Numbered from the stretch's first letter, positions 45,801-58,424 are shown. The stretch: DNA of 60,000 nt from Cryptomeria japonica (GCF_030272615.1 NC_081405.1:571267095-571327094); one strand, 5' to 3'. The notes: a model not told the origin generated them from the letters alone. Made by a program: numbers and translations.

Positions 45801-47140
45801 CCCTATCAATAATTCTGATGTTTTGTTGTTCGAAGACTTTGAAACACACAAACATATTCTTCATTTCTCTAACCTTGTTGTTGCAACAAATATTCATTTG
45901 ATGAAGTATCATGGTAGACCTCATAACAAGATTTTATGGAAAGTTCATGAATTTGACCATGAGGCAAATACTTGACACAATATGGGTTAGAGACAATCCC
46001 AAAGGCTCACTTGATTGATTCTATGGTTCAAAGTAGAATGATTTTGAGATTTTTGTATATATCATCGATGAATTGTTCTATATTCTTTTTTTGTATATAT
46101 AAATGCCCATGAGCTGATTTTTATATGTTTAAGGGCATAATTTTGTATGTTCTATATTTCATTGAGGCTGGAGATGGTAAGGGAGAGCACAATGGTGCAA
46201 GAGCATGTGTAAAAATATCCCTAGCTAGAGAAGAATTGAAGTACGAAGGTGGTGCTGAGTTGATAGATGCAGAAACAATTGTGCAATAGTGTAAGTCTAC
46301 GATGGGTCCAAGTAATCTAGGTATGCCAATGGTTCATGGATATTTTTGGTTGATCACTAAATCTAACATTGAAAACTATCTAGATTGTTGTATAGTTGCA
46401 AGATTGAGTGACATGCACTCATTTATGAGTTCAAATTCAAGTTCACTGATAATTTATACGAGACAGATGGTATGTTTTTTCTCTTCATGCATGTATTGTT
46501 TGTGGGAAGAATGTGAATCATAAGAGTGGGTTGACATATGGTCTTTTAGACCATTGGTTCCCATTGATACATATCAAATTCCCAAAGAACTACAATTGAA
46601 CTAGATAGAGACATCAGTGGATTTTGACCATGTATCTAACCTAGTGGATTCAAGTGATTTTTTCAGTTAATTTTTTTGCAAGTATTGTTTTTGGTTCATT
46701 TTGTTGTACATCATACTTTATTTTTGGTATTAGTTAACACTTTATAAAATGCAGTTCATGTGTATGCACTTGATGCAGTAGAGAACAATGAAGAAGGAAC
46801 GAATTACTATTTGTGTCATTGTGTTGAGCCAAAAAGAAAATTGACAACCACAATCATTGATGAAGAGGGTATTGAGTACCCAGTAGGGTATGTTGTCATG
46901 ACAGGAACATGGCTTTGGAGATATCCTATCAATAATTCTGATGTTTGGTTGTTTGAGGACTTTGAAACACACAAACATATTCTTCATTTCTCTAACCTTG
47001 TTGTTGCAATAAATATTCATTTGATGAAGTATCGTGGTAGACCTCATAACAAGATTTTATGGAAAGTTCGTGAATCTGACCACAAGGCAATACTTGACAC
47101 AATATGGGTTAGAGCCGATCCTGAAGGCTCACTTGATTGA
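42871..47140 (+). pseudogene. transposase-like gene, best-preserved copy
   Basis: A short exon ends at about 42921 with a GTAAGTG donor. A basic, acidic low-complexity part (43178-43534) follows. Then come an HTH-like region (SLNISRTTLSKALKRW), HDNTRVSP, LDMTQTKFYERFLQ, TTCCCRIH, and a Cys cluster CLEGSCAICGG...KCIH. The candidate catalytic residues are D in VDFAENY, D in IWSDNC and D in GHGKGEHDGAGACVKRA (44585-45346). A last exon from about 45634 is BAH-like (HVYAFVAEENNEEG...SNLVVATNIHL). Damage: frame shifts near 43958 and 44590, a CAG-to-TAG stop at 45344 (the duplicate at 46461 keeps CAG) and an extra A near 45968. The 3' part is tandemly duplicated to 47140. The motif pattern recalls uncharacterised transposase-like proteins of invertebrates. 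Confidence 0.65.
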
Positions 47141-47270
47141 TTCTATGGTTCAGAGTAGAATGATTTTGAGAATTTTGTATAAATCATCGACGAATTGTTC
47201 TATATTCATTTTTTGTTTATATAAATGCCCATGAGCTGATTTGTACATGTTTAGGGGCATATTTTTTATA
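45035..47270 (+). repeat. tandem duplication of the transposase 3' half
   Basis: 45035-46150 and 46155-47270 match with a period of 1120 bp, covering the third catalytic motif, the intron, the BAH-like exon and about 130 bp of 3' flank. In the second unit GHGKGEHDG has become GDGKGEHNG, and codons such as KRA are also changed. Confidence 0.9.
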
Positions 47271-47639
47271 TTTAAATGGCAATGAACTGATTTGTACATA
47301 TGTACATGCCAAAATTTGTATATTAAAATGGCGATGAGCTGAATCGCACATACTGTAATGCCAAATTTTGTATTAAAGCCCATGAGATGATTTGTAAGAC
47401 ATTTTTTTGTATAATCAAATAGCCAAGAGCTGATTTGACCATATTTAGAGGCAAATTTTTAAATAATATGTGACTATTTTGCGTGTCAATGTTTTCTGAC
47501 TATGTTTTGAATATATGTGATGTGATAAGGTCAATCATGAGCATTCTTGATTCTTTCATAATCATGGAGAATTATTTGAGTCATTATTGGGTCATAGGGG
47601 TCATAGATTGAGACTAGATACAATTTGAGCAAAAATTGT
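47271..47639. other. spacer between transposase gene and array
   Basis: AT-rich. 'gatttgtacatgtttaggggc' and 'aatggcgatgagctgat' words recur about five times (47220-47440) with spacing near 60 bp, a decayed short tandem repeat. No gene seen. Confidence 0.5.
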
Positions 47640-49615
47640 CATTGTTATCAAAAAATTGTCAAAACAGTTGTCAAGCAACTTCTACATTGCGTCAGTAGGG
47701 TATGACTCTCGATGTTTCGGTGCTTTGGGATGCATGACAGGGGCATGCCTTGTGTAAAACTACCCACTTGGATGCACTCGTGACATCGATTTGTGCACAC
47801 AACGAACCAAATGAATTCTAGCCAATCCTGCAACTTTGCATTGCATGCAACTGATGGTTTTTGCAACAGGCAAAAAAATGCTACCAATTGAAAATGGCTA
47901 CAAGTTGTCAAAAACTGAGATAGGCTATTGTAGAGGATCCTCACGCGACCCCACAGATTCAAACAGATTGACCATATGTGTCCTAGATTTGAAGAAATAG
48001 TCCGTCAAATTTTTATAATTTTTTGGACTCAGGGCACTTGAGAGATCGCCCTGATACGGTATGACTCTCAACGTTTTGGCACTTTGGGATGCATGAGAGG
48101 AGCATGCATAGTGTAAACCTACCCACCCAGATGTGCTCGTGACGTCGGATTGTGCACACAACGAACCAAATCAATTCTAGCCAATTTTGCAACTTTGTAT
48201 TGTATGCAATTGACGGTTTTTGCAGCAAGCGAAAAAATGCTACCAATTGAAAATGGCTTCGAGTCATCAAAAAAAGAGATAGGCCATTGTAGAGGAGCCT
48301 CATGCAACCCCACAGGTTCAAATAGATCAACCATATGTGTCCTGGATTGGAAGAAACAGTCCGTCAAATTTTGACAATATTTTGGACCCATGGCACTTGA
48401 GAGATCGCCCCGGTACGGTATGACTCTCGACATTCTGGACACTTTGGGATGCACAATAAGGGCATGCCTAGCGTAAAATTTTCCACCCGAATGCGCTCGT
48501 GTTGTCAGTTTATGCACATGACAAACCAAATCAATTCTAGCCAATCTTGCAACTTTGCATTGCATGCAACTGACGGTTTTTGCAGCAGGCGAAAAAATGC
48601 TACCAATTGAAAGTGGGTCCAAGTCATCAAAAACCAAGATAGGCCATTGTAGAGGAGCCTCACGTGACCCCATGGGTTCAAATGGATCAACCATACGTTT
48701 CCTAGATTGGAAGAAATAGTCCATCAAATTTTGATAATTTTTTGGACTCGGGGCACTTGAGAGATTGCCTTGGTACAGTATTACTCTCAACATTTTGATG
48801 CATTAGGATGCATGAAAGGGGCATGACTAGTGTAAAAATACCCACCTAGACACACTCATGATGTTGGTTTGTGCACACGATGAGTGGAATCAATTATAAC
48901 CAATCCTGCAATTTTGCATTGCATGCAACTAACGGTTTTTGCAGCAACCAAAAAAATGCTACCAATTGAAAATGGCTCCAAGTCATCAAAGACCGAGATA
49001 GGTCATTGTAGAGGAGCCTCATGGAACCCCATGGGTTCAAAATGATTGACCATATGTGTCCTGGATTTGAAGAAACAATCCGTCAAATTTTGACTATTTT
49101 TGGACTCGGGGTACTTGAGAGATCACACCGGTATGGTATGACTCTTGACATTCCAGTGCTTTGGGATGCATGAAAGGGGAATGCCTAGTGTAAACCTACC
49201 CACCTAGACATTCTCATGACATCGGTTTGTGCACACAATGAGCTAAATCAATTATAGCCAATCCTACAACTTTGCATTGCATTCAACTGACAATTTTTGT
49301 AGCAGACAAAAAAATGATACCAATTGAAAATGGCTCTGAGTTATCAAAAAATGAGATAGGGAATTGTAGAGGAGCCTCACGCAACCCCACAAGTTCAAAC
49401 AGATTGACCATATGTGTCCTGGATTTGAAGAAATAGTCCGTCAAATTTTGACAATTTTTTGGACTCAAGGCACTTGAGAGATTGCACCAGTATGGTATGA
49501 CTCTCAACATTCCGGCACTTTGGGATGCATGATAAGGGCATTCCTAGCATAAACCTACCCACCTAGACATGCTCGTGACATTGGTTTATGCACACGACGA
49601 ACAAAATTTGACCAT
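47640..49615 (-). repeat. 359-bp tandem array in copy B, ~5.5 units
   Basis: The landmark 'tttgtgcacacaacg' recurs at about 47789, 48151, 48507, 48868, 49223 and 49584, a period of ~359 bp. On the minus strand it is the same unit as at 6297-6658 and 17946-19209, in the same orientation relative to the Cys-rich gene. Open frames here are not conserved and not genes. Confidence 0.9.
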
Positions 49616-49999
49616 TGCAAGCGTGAGGGTGCTTTCGCACCAAACACATATTATTGTTTATATTCATATTGTCGATTTTTGTTGTTTATATTCATATTGT
49701 TGATTAAATATGCAAATATTCATTTAAATTTATAAAAGGGTAGCCACCAAATATAGTGAATACATAATAATGAACTGAATACAACAAGTTTTGTAGGGTT
49801 AATTCAATATTTTAGAAATTTAATCAAATCATATTCCACATTTGCATTGTTTTATATCATATATTTTTGTTGTTTATATTCATATTGTTGATTACATAGG
49901 AAAATGATGAATTAAATTTATAAAAGGACAACCACAAAATACAACGAATACAAAATAATGAACTCAATACACATTTATTGGATCGAATATCGACATTTA
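49616..49999 (-). other. 3' flank of the Cys-rich gene in copy B
   Basis: Matches 5700-6110 on the opposite strand, including 'ttgaccattgcaagcgtgagggt' beside the array. Non-coding. Confidence 0.55.
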
Positions 50000-50784
50000 T
50001 GTTGGCAAATGCACACTCCAATGAGAAATTGTAGGTGATTGAAGGTATTGTCATTGATGGCAACCTTACAATCATATGATACCGGCAAGCACCGACACCG
50101 GTAGACTCAACACTGGCATACAGTTCACTGGCACTAAAAAGAAAGATTACTTGCACCATGGCCGATAGGAATTTTGTTTAATTATATTTTGTATTTGATT
50201 CTAAAATCTTTTTGTAAGCCGACATGGTGGATTGTAATAAGACTCATATAAGTATGCGATCTTGTAGATCATTTAGGATGTGAATATGGAAGGATTATTG
50301 TAGACCTAATATGCGAATTGTAAGGCAGATTTTGGATAAGGGTTTATGAATATTGCAAAGCTTAAACTGGTACTGAACCTAGCATAGTAGATGCTGATCT
50401 GAAGCAATACATGACATTGGATTTGTATAATCCATTTTTGTAAGTCAGTGAGACTTCTTTTGTAACTGAGCAATGAGCTCTAGGCACTTGGCCTTCCTGC
50501 ATGTGCAGGTCCCTATTGTATCAGTAATATTCTCTTATTGGCCAGCAAGCAAATATTGTGGGTCACAAATCCCACTGAGGTTTTTCCCACACCGGGTTTC
50601 CTCGTTAAATTACCGTGTTATGGTGTGTCTTTCATGTTGTGTTTATTGTTCTTATTTACTGAATTAATTTTACCTTACTGGTACACAGTTTTGAAATGCT
50701 TTTCATATAATAAGTTAAGAAAATTCATATACCGGCTAGATACTGATTCAACCCCCCCTCTCAGTATCTTTGGGAATCCTAACA
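50000..50784 (+). mobile_element. solo LTR
   Basis: 785 bp from TGTTGGCA to TCCTAACA, flanked by the 5-bp duplication ATTTA (49995-49999 and 50785-50789). It contains the copia-like U5 words 'tttttcccacaccgggtttcc' and 'caaccccccctctcagtatc', related to those in the LTRs at 27318 and 33944. It interrupts the 3' flank of copy B, and copy A lacks it. It arose by LTR-LTR recombination, as is usual for solo LTRs. Confidence 0.85.
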
Positions 50785-50938
50785 ATTTATATATATATAA
50801 AAAAGGCATGTCTACCAAGTCAATACAAGTATTACAAAAAATGTGGCATATGCCATGTCCAAATTGATATACAATAAAAATGTAGAATATATCTACATGT
50901 ATTGGTCATTCTATGACAAAAAATAACACTATATGATC

Positions 50939-53345
50939 CTAAACTTGTGGTGGATCATCAAAATCAAGCCTCTTCGATGCAGTACGTGGCTCTGTAGATG
51001 GCTGCAAAACCGCTATTCAAAAGCCAAGTTAGAATTCTTTTGTAGAAAATAGTTCACAATTAACAACATAACTATGCATTTAACTATAATTCCTTTGGAA
51101 TTGAAATGTAGATTACCTCATCAGCTGATCTAGGAGCTAATGTCTTCGCTCTCCTCTCCTTGTCACTCTTAGGAGTTTCTCGAAGACATACTTAAATGGA
51201 TCCACGTTATGACCGTACTGCAAAGGGGTCTATTGTAGATTAAAGCTACAATTAATACAATGTACTAACATAAATATATCAACACTTAAAAGTGCTTGAG
51301 ATGCTTCTCCAATGGACTGGGGATGGCTCACCATTGATGGAGAAACTGTCACTATTACCTATACAAAAAAATTTCAAAGATTAAATACAATTAATATAAT
51401 GATAAGTATTGTAGGCTAAAAACAATTAATGTAATATATCAAACAAAAGTGTACCAGATCTTGAGATGCTTCTCCAGTGCACGAAGGAGGGTTCGTCATT
51501 GATGAAATAGGTATGGATATTTCTTGTATGAAAAAATTATAAGATTATAATATATCACAAGTTCACATGTACACGTGCATATAATCATGAAATAAAGAAA
51601 ATAAAGTAGAGATACATACCTCCACCCTCTCTCGATCCATGGGCGAATCGGGTGCATTCAACAAATCCACATAGCTCAATGGTCGTTGTACATGTAAAAT
51701 AGACAAAAAACACTAATCAATCTACAAACCCCAACCAATACTTGATTTAAACATTTTAAAACAATTGTACAAATAAAAATGTGTTCAATTACCTTCTTCC
51801 CATGTTTTGGTGTCTTCAAGGAATTCTTTTTCTTAGGACAAGCCCTAGATGTGGAGGGGGTACCCTAAAAAAACAAAATTAACATGAGATATTAGTACAT
51901 ATAATATATTAAACATACTTTTAAAAATCTAAAATGAAATGACTTGCATATTCCATCGAAACAATACATAAATAGGGTTGTACAAAATATGATACCATAT
52001 GGCCTTGTAGGCCAAAATTGATTGCTGAGAGCGTGATGTCATCAATCTGAGACATTTGGTCCCCTGTCAACACCTACAAACCAAAAATTGGACCAAGCAT
52101 TAAAGATAGTTAGTATGTCTTGTATTTTTTTGAATTCAAAGTGTACTATTCTATTTTAATATGTTACAAAATTTATACCTCATGTTGTAGCTGTAGTAAC
52201 TGGGGGAGGAGTATGGGATACCACTGCTGCATCTTGAAATGCATATTATTTGTCTCAATTTAAATCGATGTATAAATGAAAATTCATTTATGTAATTTCA
52301 AATTTAAAGTGACTGGTAAATAAAATGCTATGAACTCAAATCAACACACCTATGTCTGTCCCTCATGGGAAAACACCATGTCCATCAACTCATCTATCAG
52401 TGCGAAATCCTTAGTCGTGTGGGCCTGACATCTACTCCCACAAATCGTGCACGGATGAGATGTGGATCCATCTGCATCGACTGCATCATCTATCCCCAAG
52501 CAACTGACACACATATGTTGGATGGGCTCTCTATCGCCACCTAGAGCAACTAATGGCTCATCATCCAATACAATAGGGTGTGCTAACGATGTCACATGCT
52601 GGATGATGGCACCAATCAATGTTGTGGCAGCCTGAAGAGTTTGTAGCTCCATCGACTCTTTCATCTCTACTGGGACAACATGATGCACCTTGGGTTTGGG
52701 TCCTAGGGGGCGATGACTCTCCATGGGTAATCGCCTACGAGCTCCAGGTCTATCTTGGGTAGAGCCACCACCTCTACCATGGAACTCTCTCATGTCAAAA
52801 TAGTTTGGGCGCACATTGAGCACAAACTCACAATATACTTTTCTCAAAAAATATAATGGCACCTCATAATTATTACAAGCTGGATCATCAAAGGCCATCC
52901 ACCACCTCTGCCAAAAAAGAGTCTTCATTTGTACATTGGTACACCAATGTATGGGAAACCTCTTTGCATTAAGAGGTAATGACTGACCAGTTTTGGGATC
53001 AATGAAAAGGGCACATATTTGTTGTTTACTAATATTTTTGTTTTTTACTCCCTTGTATGATATCCCATCGGCATAGAATTGATGACACCTATCCCTAAAG
53101 TTTCCCCATTTGGTAATTTGTGTGGAAATAGCTATGGTAGCACTCACTAATGCTTCTAGGCTAGTGGCGAGGGATTGATGATGCTCAAGTTTGGATGTTT
53201 TCAATTTAACAATCAGTCTATTGATTTTAGACATATTTTGTCCTAACTGATTAATTAATTGCTCCTATGTTTTAGGTGTGAAGTCAAAAGGAGGAATTGG
53301 GGGTGTATCTTATGGGTTTTAAGAAGGTACATTTGGTTGTTCTTG
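50939..53345 (-). CDS. Cys-rich multi-exon transposon gene, copy B
   Basis: Best copy of the unrecognised family. Exon 1 has a 294-codon open frame from 53234 (MSKINRLIVKL) to 52350. It contains the conserved core YADGISYKGVKNKNIS, WWMAFDDPACNNYEVPLYFL and PNYFDMREFHGRGGGS. It ends with the Cys cluster CVSCLG and CTICGSRC, spaced like a zinc-binding site. A Pro/Gln-rich stretch upstream (to 53345) is open apart from stops. Downstream exons match copy A, ending RLDFDDPPQV and a stop at 50939-50941. Damage: a TAG just before the exon 1 donor and a one-base change in the exon 8 counterpart. The gene points inward from the right transposon end and converges with the transposase gene, so a role in transposition or silencing evasion is plausible but unproven. 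Confidence 0.55.
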
Positions 53346-53808
53346 TTGTGGATTAGAAGAATCTAGTTTTTGAAACAAAAAATGAAAAAACCTAATCAAA
53401 ATTAATGAAATTAAATTCAAAATGTAAAACAAATTGAACAAACGGGAAAGAAAGACTAAAATAAACAAAAAATAACCTTCATCCATAGTGTCTGGAGGAG
53501 AAATATAGCACCCCATTCGCAGTTTAGGAGAGAAAATGAAGAAAAAACAAACTAAAAATGCGCTATTCACAAGAAAATAAGACCCAATTTTTTTAAAAAA
53601 ACTTTTTTGACAAGCACCACATACATGGTTGTTTTGGGATTATTAGCACGTATGCACTCATTTTCCTATAAGTATCAAGTGTGCGCTCATTTTCCTACAG
53701 GTAGCGCGTACACACTACCTTCTCTAGGCTTAGGAACAACAAACCTAAGCACGTACGCGGTCATTTCAAATTTTAGAACTGCATACGCGCTGCTTGTTTT
53801 TCCATGTA
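53346..53808 (-). repeat. 5' flank and subterminal repeats, right end of copy B
   Basis: 53346-53620 is AT-rich. From 53630 to 53800, 'gcacgtatgcactcattttcctat', 'gcgcgtacacactacc' and 'gcacgtacgcggtcat' variants repeat, equivalent to 2546-2815 in copy A. Confidence 0.5.
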
Positions 53809-53853
53809 TTTTTTGGGTGGTATCCACTTTTTTGACCACCATCTTTGTACACA
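53809..53853 (-). repeat. transposon terminal motif, copy B
   Basis: On the minus strand GGTGGT, the core CAAAAAAGTGGAT and ACCACC form a hairpin equivalent to copy A's GGTGTG / CACACC. Confidence 0.5.
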
Positions 53854-55980
53854 GACCCATTAGGTTGAATCGAATTTATGCATGTAAGTTTGTGTTAATT
53901 GTGTGAACTTTTTATATGTAACTTTCTATATGTATATATGTCTTCTTTATTCTTATATGTAGCTAATTAATTTGGTGTTTAGGTGTCAAGTACAACTTTA
54001 TGTAACATGGATGACACTGAACTTGTGCATTTTACAACTTTTGGCTAATCAAAGTTGTACTAGGCGAGTGCAATTCTTTCATTGTTGTTATATGATAATA
54101 CAAGATGAGGTCCTAGAATTCAATTTAGTTATGATAAATTTATGTCTTTGTCCCTTTAACATATATATTGTTGTTATATACATAGGTAAAATGAAATTTT
54201 GGTATTGAGATGTCAAGTACAACTTGACAACATGGATGACATAGATACAACTTGGTGAGTACATTAGACTAAATAAAATGCATTTAACTTTTTGTAGTGT
54301 AAATTGAAATTTACTTTTAAATATATATTTTTAATGACATTTGAACATTCATTTTTTTTTTGCAGGACCCCTAGAAGAACATACGTGCACATGAATTATT
54401 TATGTGCAACAATGCACCAGTGCATTGGTATAATTTTGGTTTCATAAACAACAAACAACATTGTATTCATCTACTTTTGTTAAATAAATAAACTATGTAC
54501 ATTGGCCCTATGTTCACTAATTGATGATGATAGTTTTTGATGTTGATAGTTATTTTTTCATGTCAATTGATGTTTCATTCAATAAAAATAAGTTGATGTT
54601 TTCTTATATATATGTATGTATATGTCCTACTCTAATCTATTTCTCATAAAATCAATTCATCTTGTCAATGACATGAACAAATAAGTGCATAATAATGAAT
54701 GATAACAAGTCTATGTTATAATTCCACCATACTACTCATTTTGAATATTATTATTTAAATTGTAAGAAATGACCCATTCAATTATTTGGGATATATATTC
54801 TTTTTAAATTACATCATTTAGTGAACTATTCAACAACTTCATCCTATCTTTTCATATTCTAATTTTATTGCTCCCTAAAATGTCAATTTTAAAGGCTAAT
54901 TGTTTCCCATCACTATTTATTGTATTTACCAATATAGATATAGCATTTAAGATTTTGTTTTCAATGACAAGTTCAAAAGTCATTCGTAATTATGAATTAG
55001 ATTGAAAAGAAGAATGAACCAATTATTTTTTGTTACATCCACGTCAATAGATACAACATTATCATAAGCATTTACATATATGTCATGTGTGTCTTTAATT
55101 TATATGTATATTAGAAAATAGATTTGGCTTAATGTCAACAAGGTGTTATGATCTTTCTACACATAATAAATTCCCAATATGTTTTTAGTACCCCATTTGT
55201 CTTTGACACACATTTAAGCACATGTTAAATTTCATTGAAATCATTAGATTAAAGGATGTAACCACATCAAGTGGACAAGACTATATGCACATGTATTCAT
55301 CTCAAATATCACAAAAATCTTTCTTAGGTTTTATTTTTCATATGTATAGTATTTCAATATTAGATCTAGACTATCACACTAGTCATAATATATCATTTGA
55401 CCCAAAGGGAGAAGTCAATAGTAATTATTAAAATAGTTGAGTATTACTTATCTATCACATTTTCAATTATCATTCTCATCTCTTTTAATAAGTTTACAAT
55501 TTATATTGCATTGTTTGTTCTATTATTTTATTATATGAAATTGATGAGCTTTATGTGAACATGCAAGATTCAAAACTACCTATCACATTTTTCTAGGTTA
55601 AAATTTTTCTCCACTCATAGTTAATTGAATTTTATTTTATTTCTATAAAATTTTATAACTATTATAATTTTCATCAACCTAAGCTTCTAGTTAAGATTAC
55701 AATGTCTTTTCATAATTAGTAGTTTTATCTTTGATCTTTAATAATGTCATATCATGTACATGTGTGAGCCTCTATAATGGAATATGATATTGGAGAATAT
55801 GTGCATGTCATATAATCTTTGTCTTTTATAGTTTTAGAATTCCATATCATGTGCATGTGTTAAAAATTTTAGTATGTTTATTTTCTATCTAGGATGCATG
55901 TGTGAGCCTAGAATGACAGCACGACACACAAATGTCTTGTACAAGTAAAGTGAAAAAAAATCATACTAGAGGGCACCAAA
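53854..55980. other. AT-rich spacer, no gene recognised
   Basis: About 2.1 kb of AT-rich sequence. Small frames (53607-53906, 53972-54208 and 55222-55431) have no motif or support. 'gtcaagtacaactt' and 'aacatggatgaca' occur twice (53988 and 54212), a small local duplication. Confidence 0.5.
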
Positions 55981-55984
55981 TCAC

Positions 55985-56185
55985 ATAACAAATGATGATA
56001 TATAATCACATAAAAAAGCCTTGATATCATAATAACAAGGAAATGACATAATAACAAGTCCTAGTCCAAATAACATAACAAGTCCTAATAACATAATAAC
56101 AAAAGCTGATAAAATAAGAACAAGGAAATGACATAATAACAAGTCCAAATAACATAATAACAAGTCTTGATAACATAACCATTGT
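55985..56185. repeat. minisatellite 'cataataacaagtc'
   Basis: Variants of 'aaatgacataataacaagtcc' and 'aataacataataacaag' repeat about ten times. Frames on the minus strand here are repeat artefacts. Confidence 0.75.
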
Positions 56186-56229
56186 CATCATAAAAAGCCC
56201 ATAATATAATAACATAGCATGTTCTAACA

Positions 56230-58345
56230 TATATAATCTAAGAGCTCTTGTGCACCTGATCTGCAGTCCTCTTCACTCCACGCAAAGATGACTAAGATGC
56301 ATCATCCTACTGGATGTGCTCTTGAGATGCACCATCTTGTGTGTCTGCAATATCAGTGCATGCGCCTTCCTATACATTATTAAAAGATAACATGAGAAGA
56401 AGTTATGTGTGTTTAATTCAAATGAATTGCATAATTCACTTATAAAGTAATTAAATAATGAACATTTAAAATAAATTACCATACGACCGTGCTCTATAAT
56501 GCCCTAAGAGGTATGAGGAGGTCCACTCTCATGAACAAAAAAAGTGGTTGCAGTCAAGTCCTGTACAAAAAAACATTATATCAATTTTAATAATCCCTAT
56601 AAATGATAGGTACACAATAGACAAATTAGAGATTTTTTTTTAATCATGACCTCAAATGACAATGTCGATGGTTGCATTTGGCTCAATCTCATAGCCATAC
56701 CAAGATTGATAGTGGTGTCGACCTAAACAATATATATAAAAAATGAATCAAACTTCTATATACATAAATTATAAAGTATATAAAGACTACAAGTGTATGG
56801 AAGAAAAACATACATATGGTGTCTGATGTGCAGCCAAAGTCACTGATGGGTGAGGATGTACACATGATGCCTCATCAGACAACCCCGAAGCCTACAATTG
56901 CAAAAAATTGGCATGAATCAGACTTGTACATAAATTGGAAAGCATATAAACACTTCAAATTAATGGATGAAAAACATACTAGGGGTATATGAGGTTGAGC
57001 CTCAATGATCAATGGGTCAAGGCATGAAGAACTGCCAACCTAAGTGTTACATGAAACACCCTACAAAATTGAAAAAACATATCATATGCATTATTAAATT
57101 CAAGTTTTAATTGTTTATTTTAAATTTCCTTTAATGTATCTAGACGAAAGTGCATACCGTAAACTAGGCACCGACATCTCAAAGTATCAAGGTAAGATGA
57201 TGGTGGTCCCTCGATGACATGGTATGAACCCTCCTCTGTTAAAAAAAATTGACTCATGTTATGGTTCATATGTGTATATATATTGAATTTAATATTGCAC
57301 TGTAAATTATATAAATAAATTTGTACCTATGTAGGATGATCATCGTCTATGCACATGAGATTAACATATGAAGAGATGACATCATCATGTACACCCTTGC
57401 CAGCATCATCATATCCACCATGGGCCACATCAACATCGACAGGATCACTCTAGGGACCCATACATATACCCCCACAGCTCATGCAAACATGTGCTATGTT
57501 GGGGGAAACTCTCACCTGGTGCAACTACTCTAACATATTGCCTGAAAGGGCACTCAATGAACCAAGAGCAAATTCAACTGCTCGATGATGAGCAAGGGAA
57601 AGAACAACTAGTGTGGGAAGAGGAACAAGGGGATCATCACGCACACAATTTCTAACTCTATCACTTAATTTGGCCCCTGGCCTGGCCTATGGCATGCCTC
57701 GACCAACCTCGTGGAATGATCTGATGTCAAAGTAATTGGGTTTTTTACCCAATTCAAATTCAGCCCATAATTTTTTCAAAAAATACATCATCACCTCATG
57801 ATTAGAGTGTGGTGGATGGTCAAATACAATCCACCAAAACTCCCAAAAGCGTGCAACTATCTATGGGTGCCTACACCATCTAATAGATATATGTGGCTTC
57901 TTGGGATCTATCTCCTCACCCATTTTCGGGTTCACAAAATAACGTGTTTCAAATAATTTTTTGTTATTTTCAACTCATTGACCTGTTTATAAGACAAGCC
58001 ATCAAAATAATAAGTACACATGGACACCCTCCACATGTAATAACTATCCAACTCATCATCCAATGTTAGTACAGGATGGACAATGCCTTGCATACTATCT
58101 GCAAGGCATAGTAGCTAGGGAGGAGGATGAGCATCGTGTCTAATAGTGTGAATATCCCTCATGAGGGAAGCAATATTGTTCCTCATGCTCTCCCTCAACT
58201 TCTTGGGAGTAGGTGGAGGTGGAGGTGGAGGTGGCATCTGACCTAACAGATCATCTATGTCAAGCTCATCCATGATGTGAATATAATCTTCATATATATA
58301 CAAACATGAAAATTTACAATTACTATTTAATATACATTTCACCTT
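56230..58345 (-). pseudogene. Cys-rich multi-exon transposon gene, copy C (divergent)
   Basis: The minus strand starts at 58273 or 58342 with MDELDIDDLLGQ and a poly-Pro stretch encoded by a GGT/GGA run. It continues with MCTYYFDGLSYKQVNELKIT, WWIVFDHPPHSN in a shifted frame, EVMMYFLKKLWAEF, NYFDIRSFHEVGRG and CMSCGGICMG. These match the conserved core of copies A and B at low identity. Smaller exon-like pieces separated by AT-rich introns follow down to about 56230 (DASQSSLRGVKRTADQVHKSS). Several stops and frame changes break it. It shows that the family has diverged lineages in this genome. Confidence 0.55.
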
Positions 58346-58424
58346 CCAAAAAAAAACTTATAATTAAATACAACATTTAGAAATATAAATTTAAACATTC
58401 ATACTTTTACACCCGATTAAAATA

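Larger units (their letters stand above)
42658..53853. mobile_element. two-gene DNA transposon, copy B
   Basis: From left to right: subterminal repeats, transposase-like gene (+), spacer, inverted 359-bp array, solo LTR insertion, Cys-rich gene (-), subterminal repeats and terminal hairpin. The same order (end, Cys-rich gene, array) is seen in copy A at 2500-19209, which supports treating it as one element. The left end is in or before the gap. No target duplication can be shown, and the superfamily is not identified. Confidence 0.55.

Noticed and set aside
47648-49510. Many minus-strand frames of 60-224 codons
   Set aside because: They repeat with the 359-bp unit, shift frame from unit to unit and are absent as intact frames in the other array.
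53607-54208. Frames of 99 and 78 codons near the right end of copy B
   Set aside because: The first lies across the terminal and subterminal repeats; neither has a motif or a conserved counterpart in copy A.
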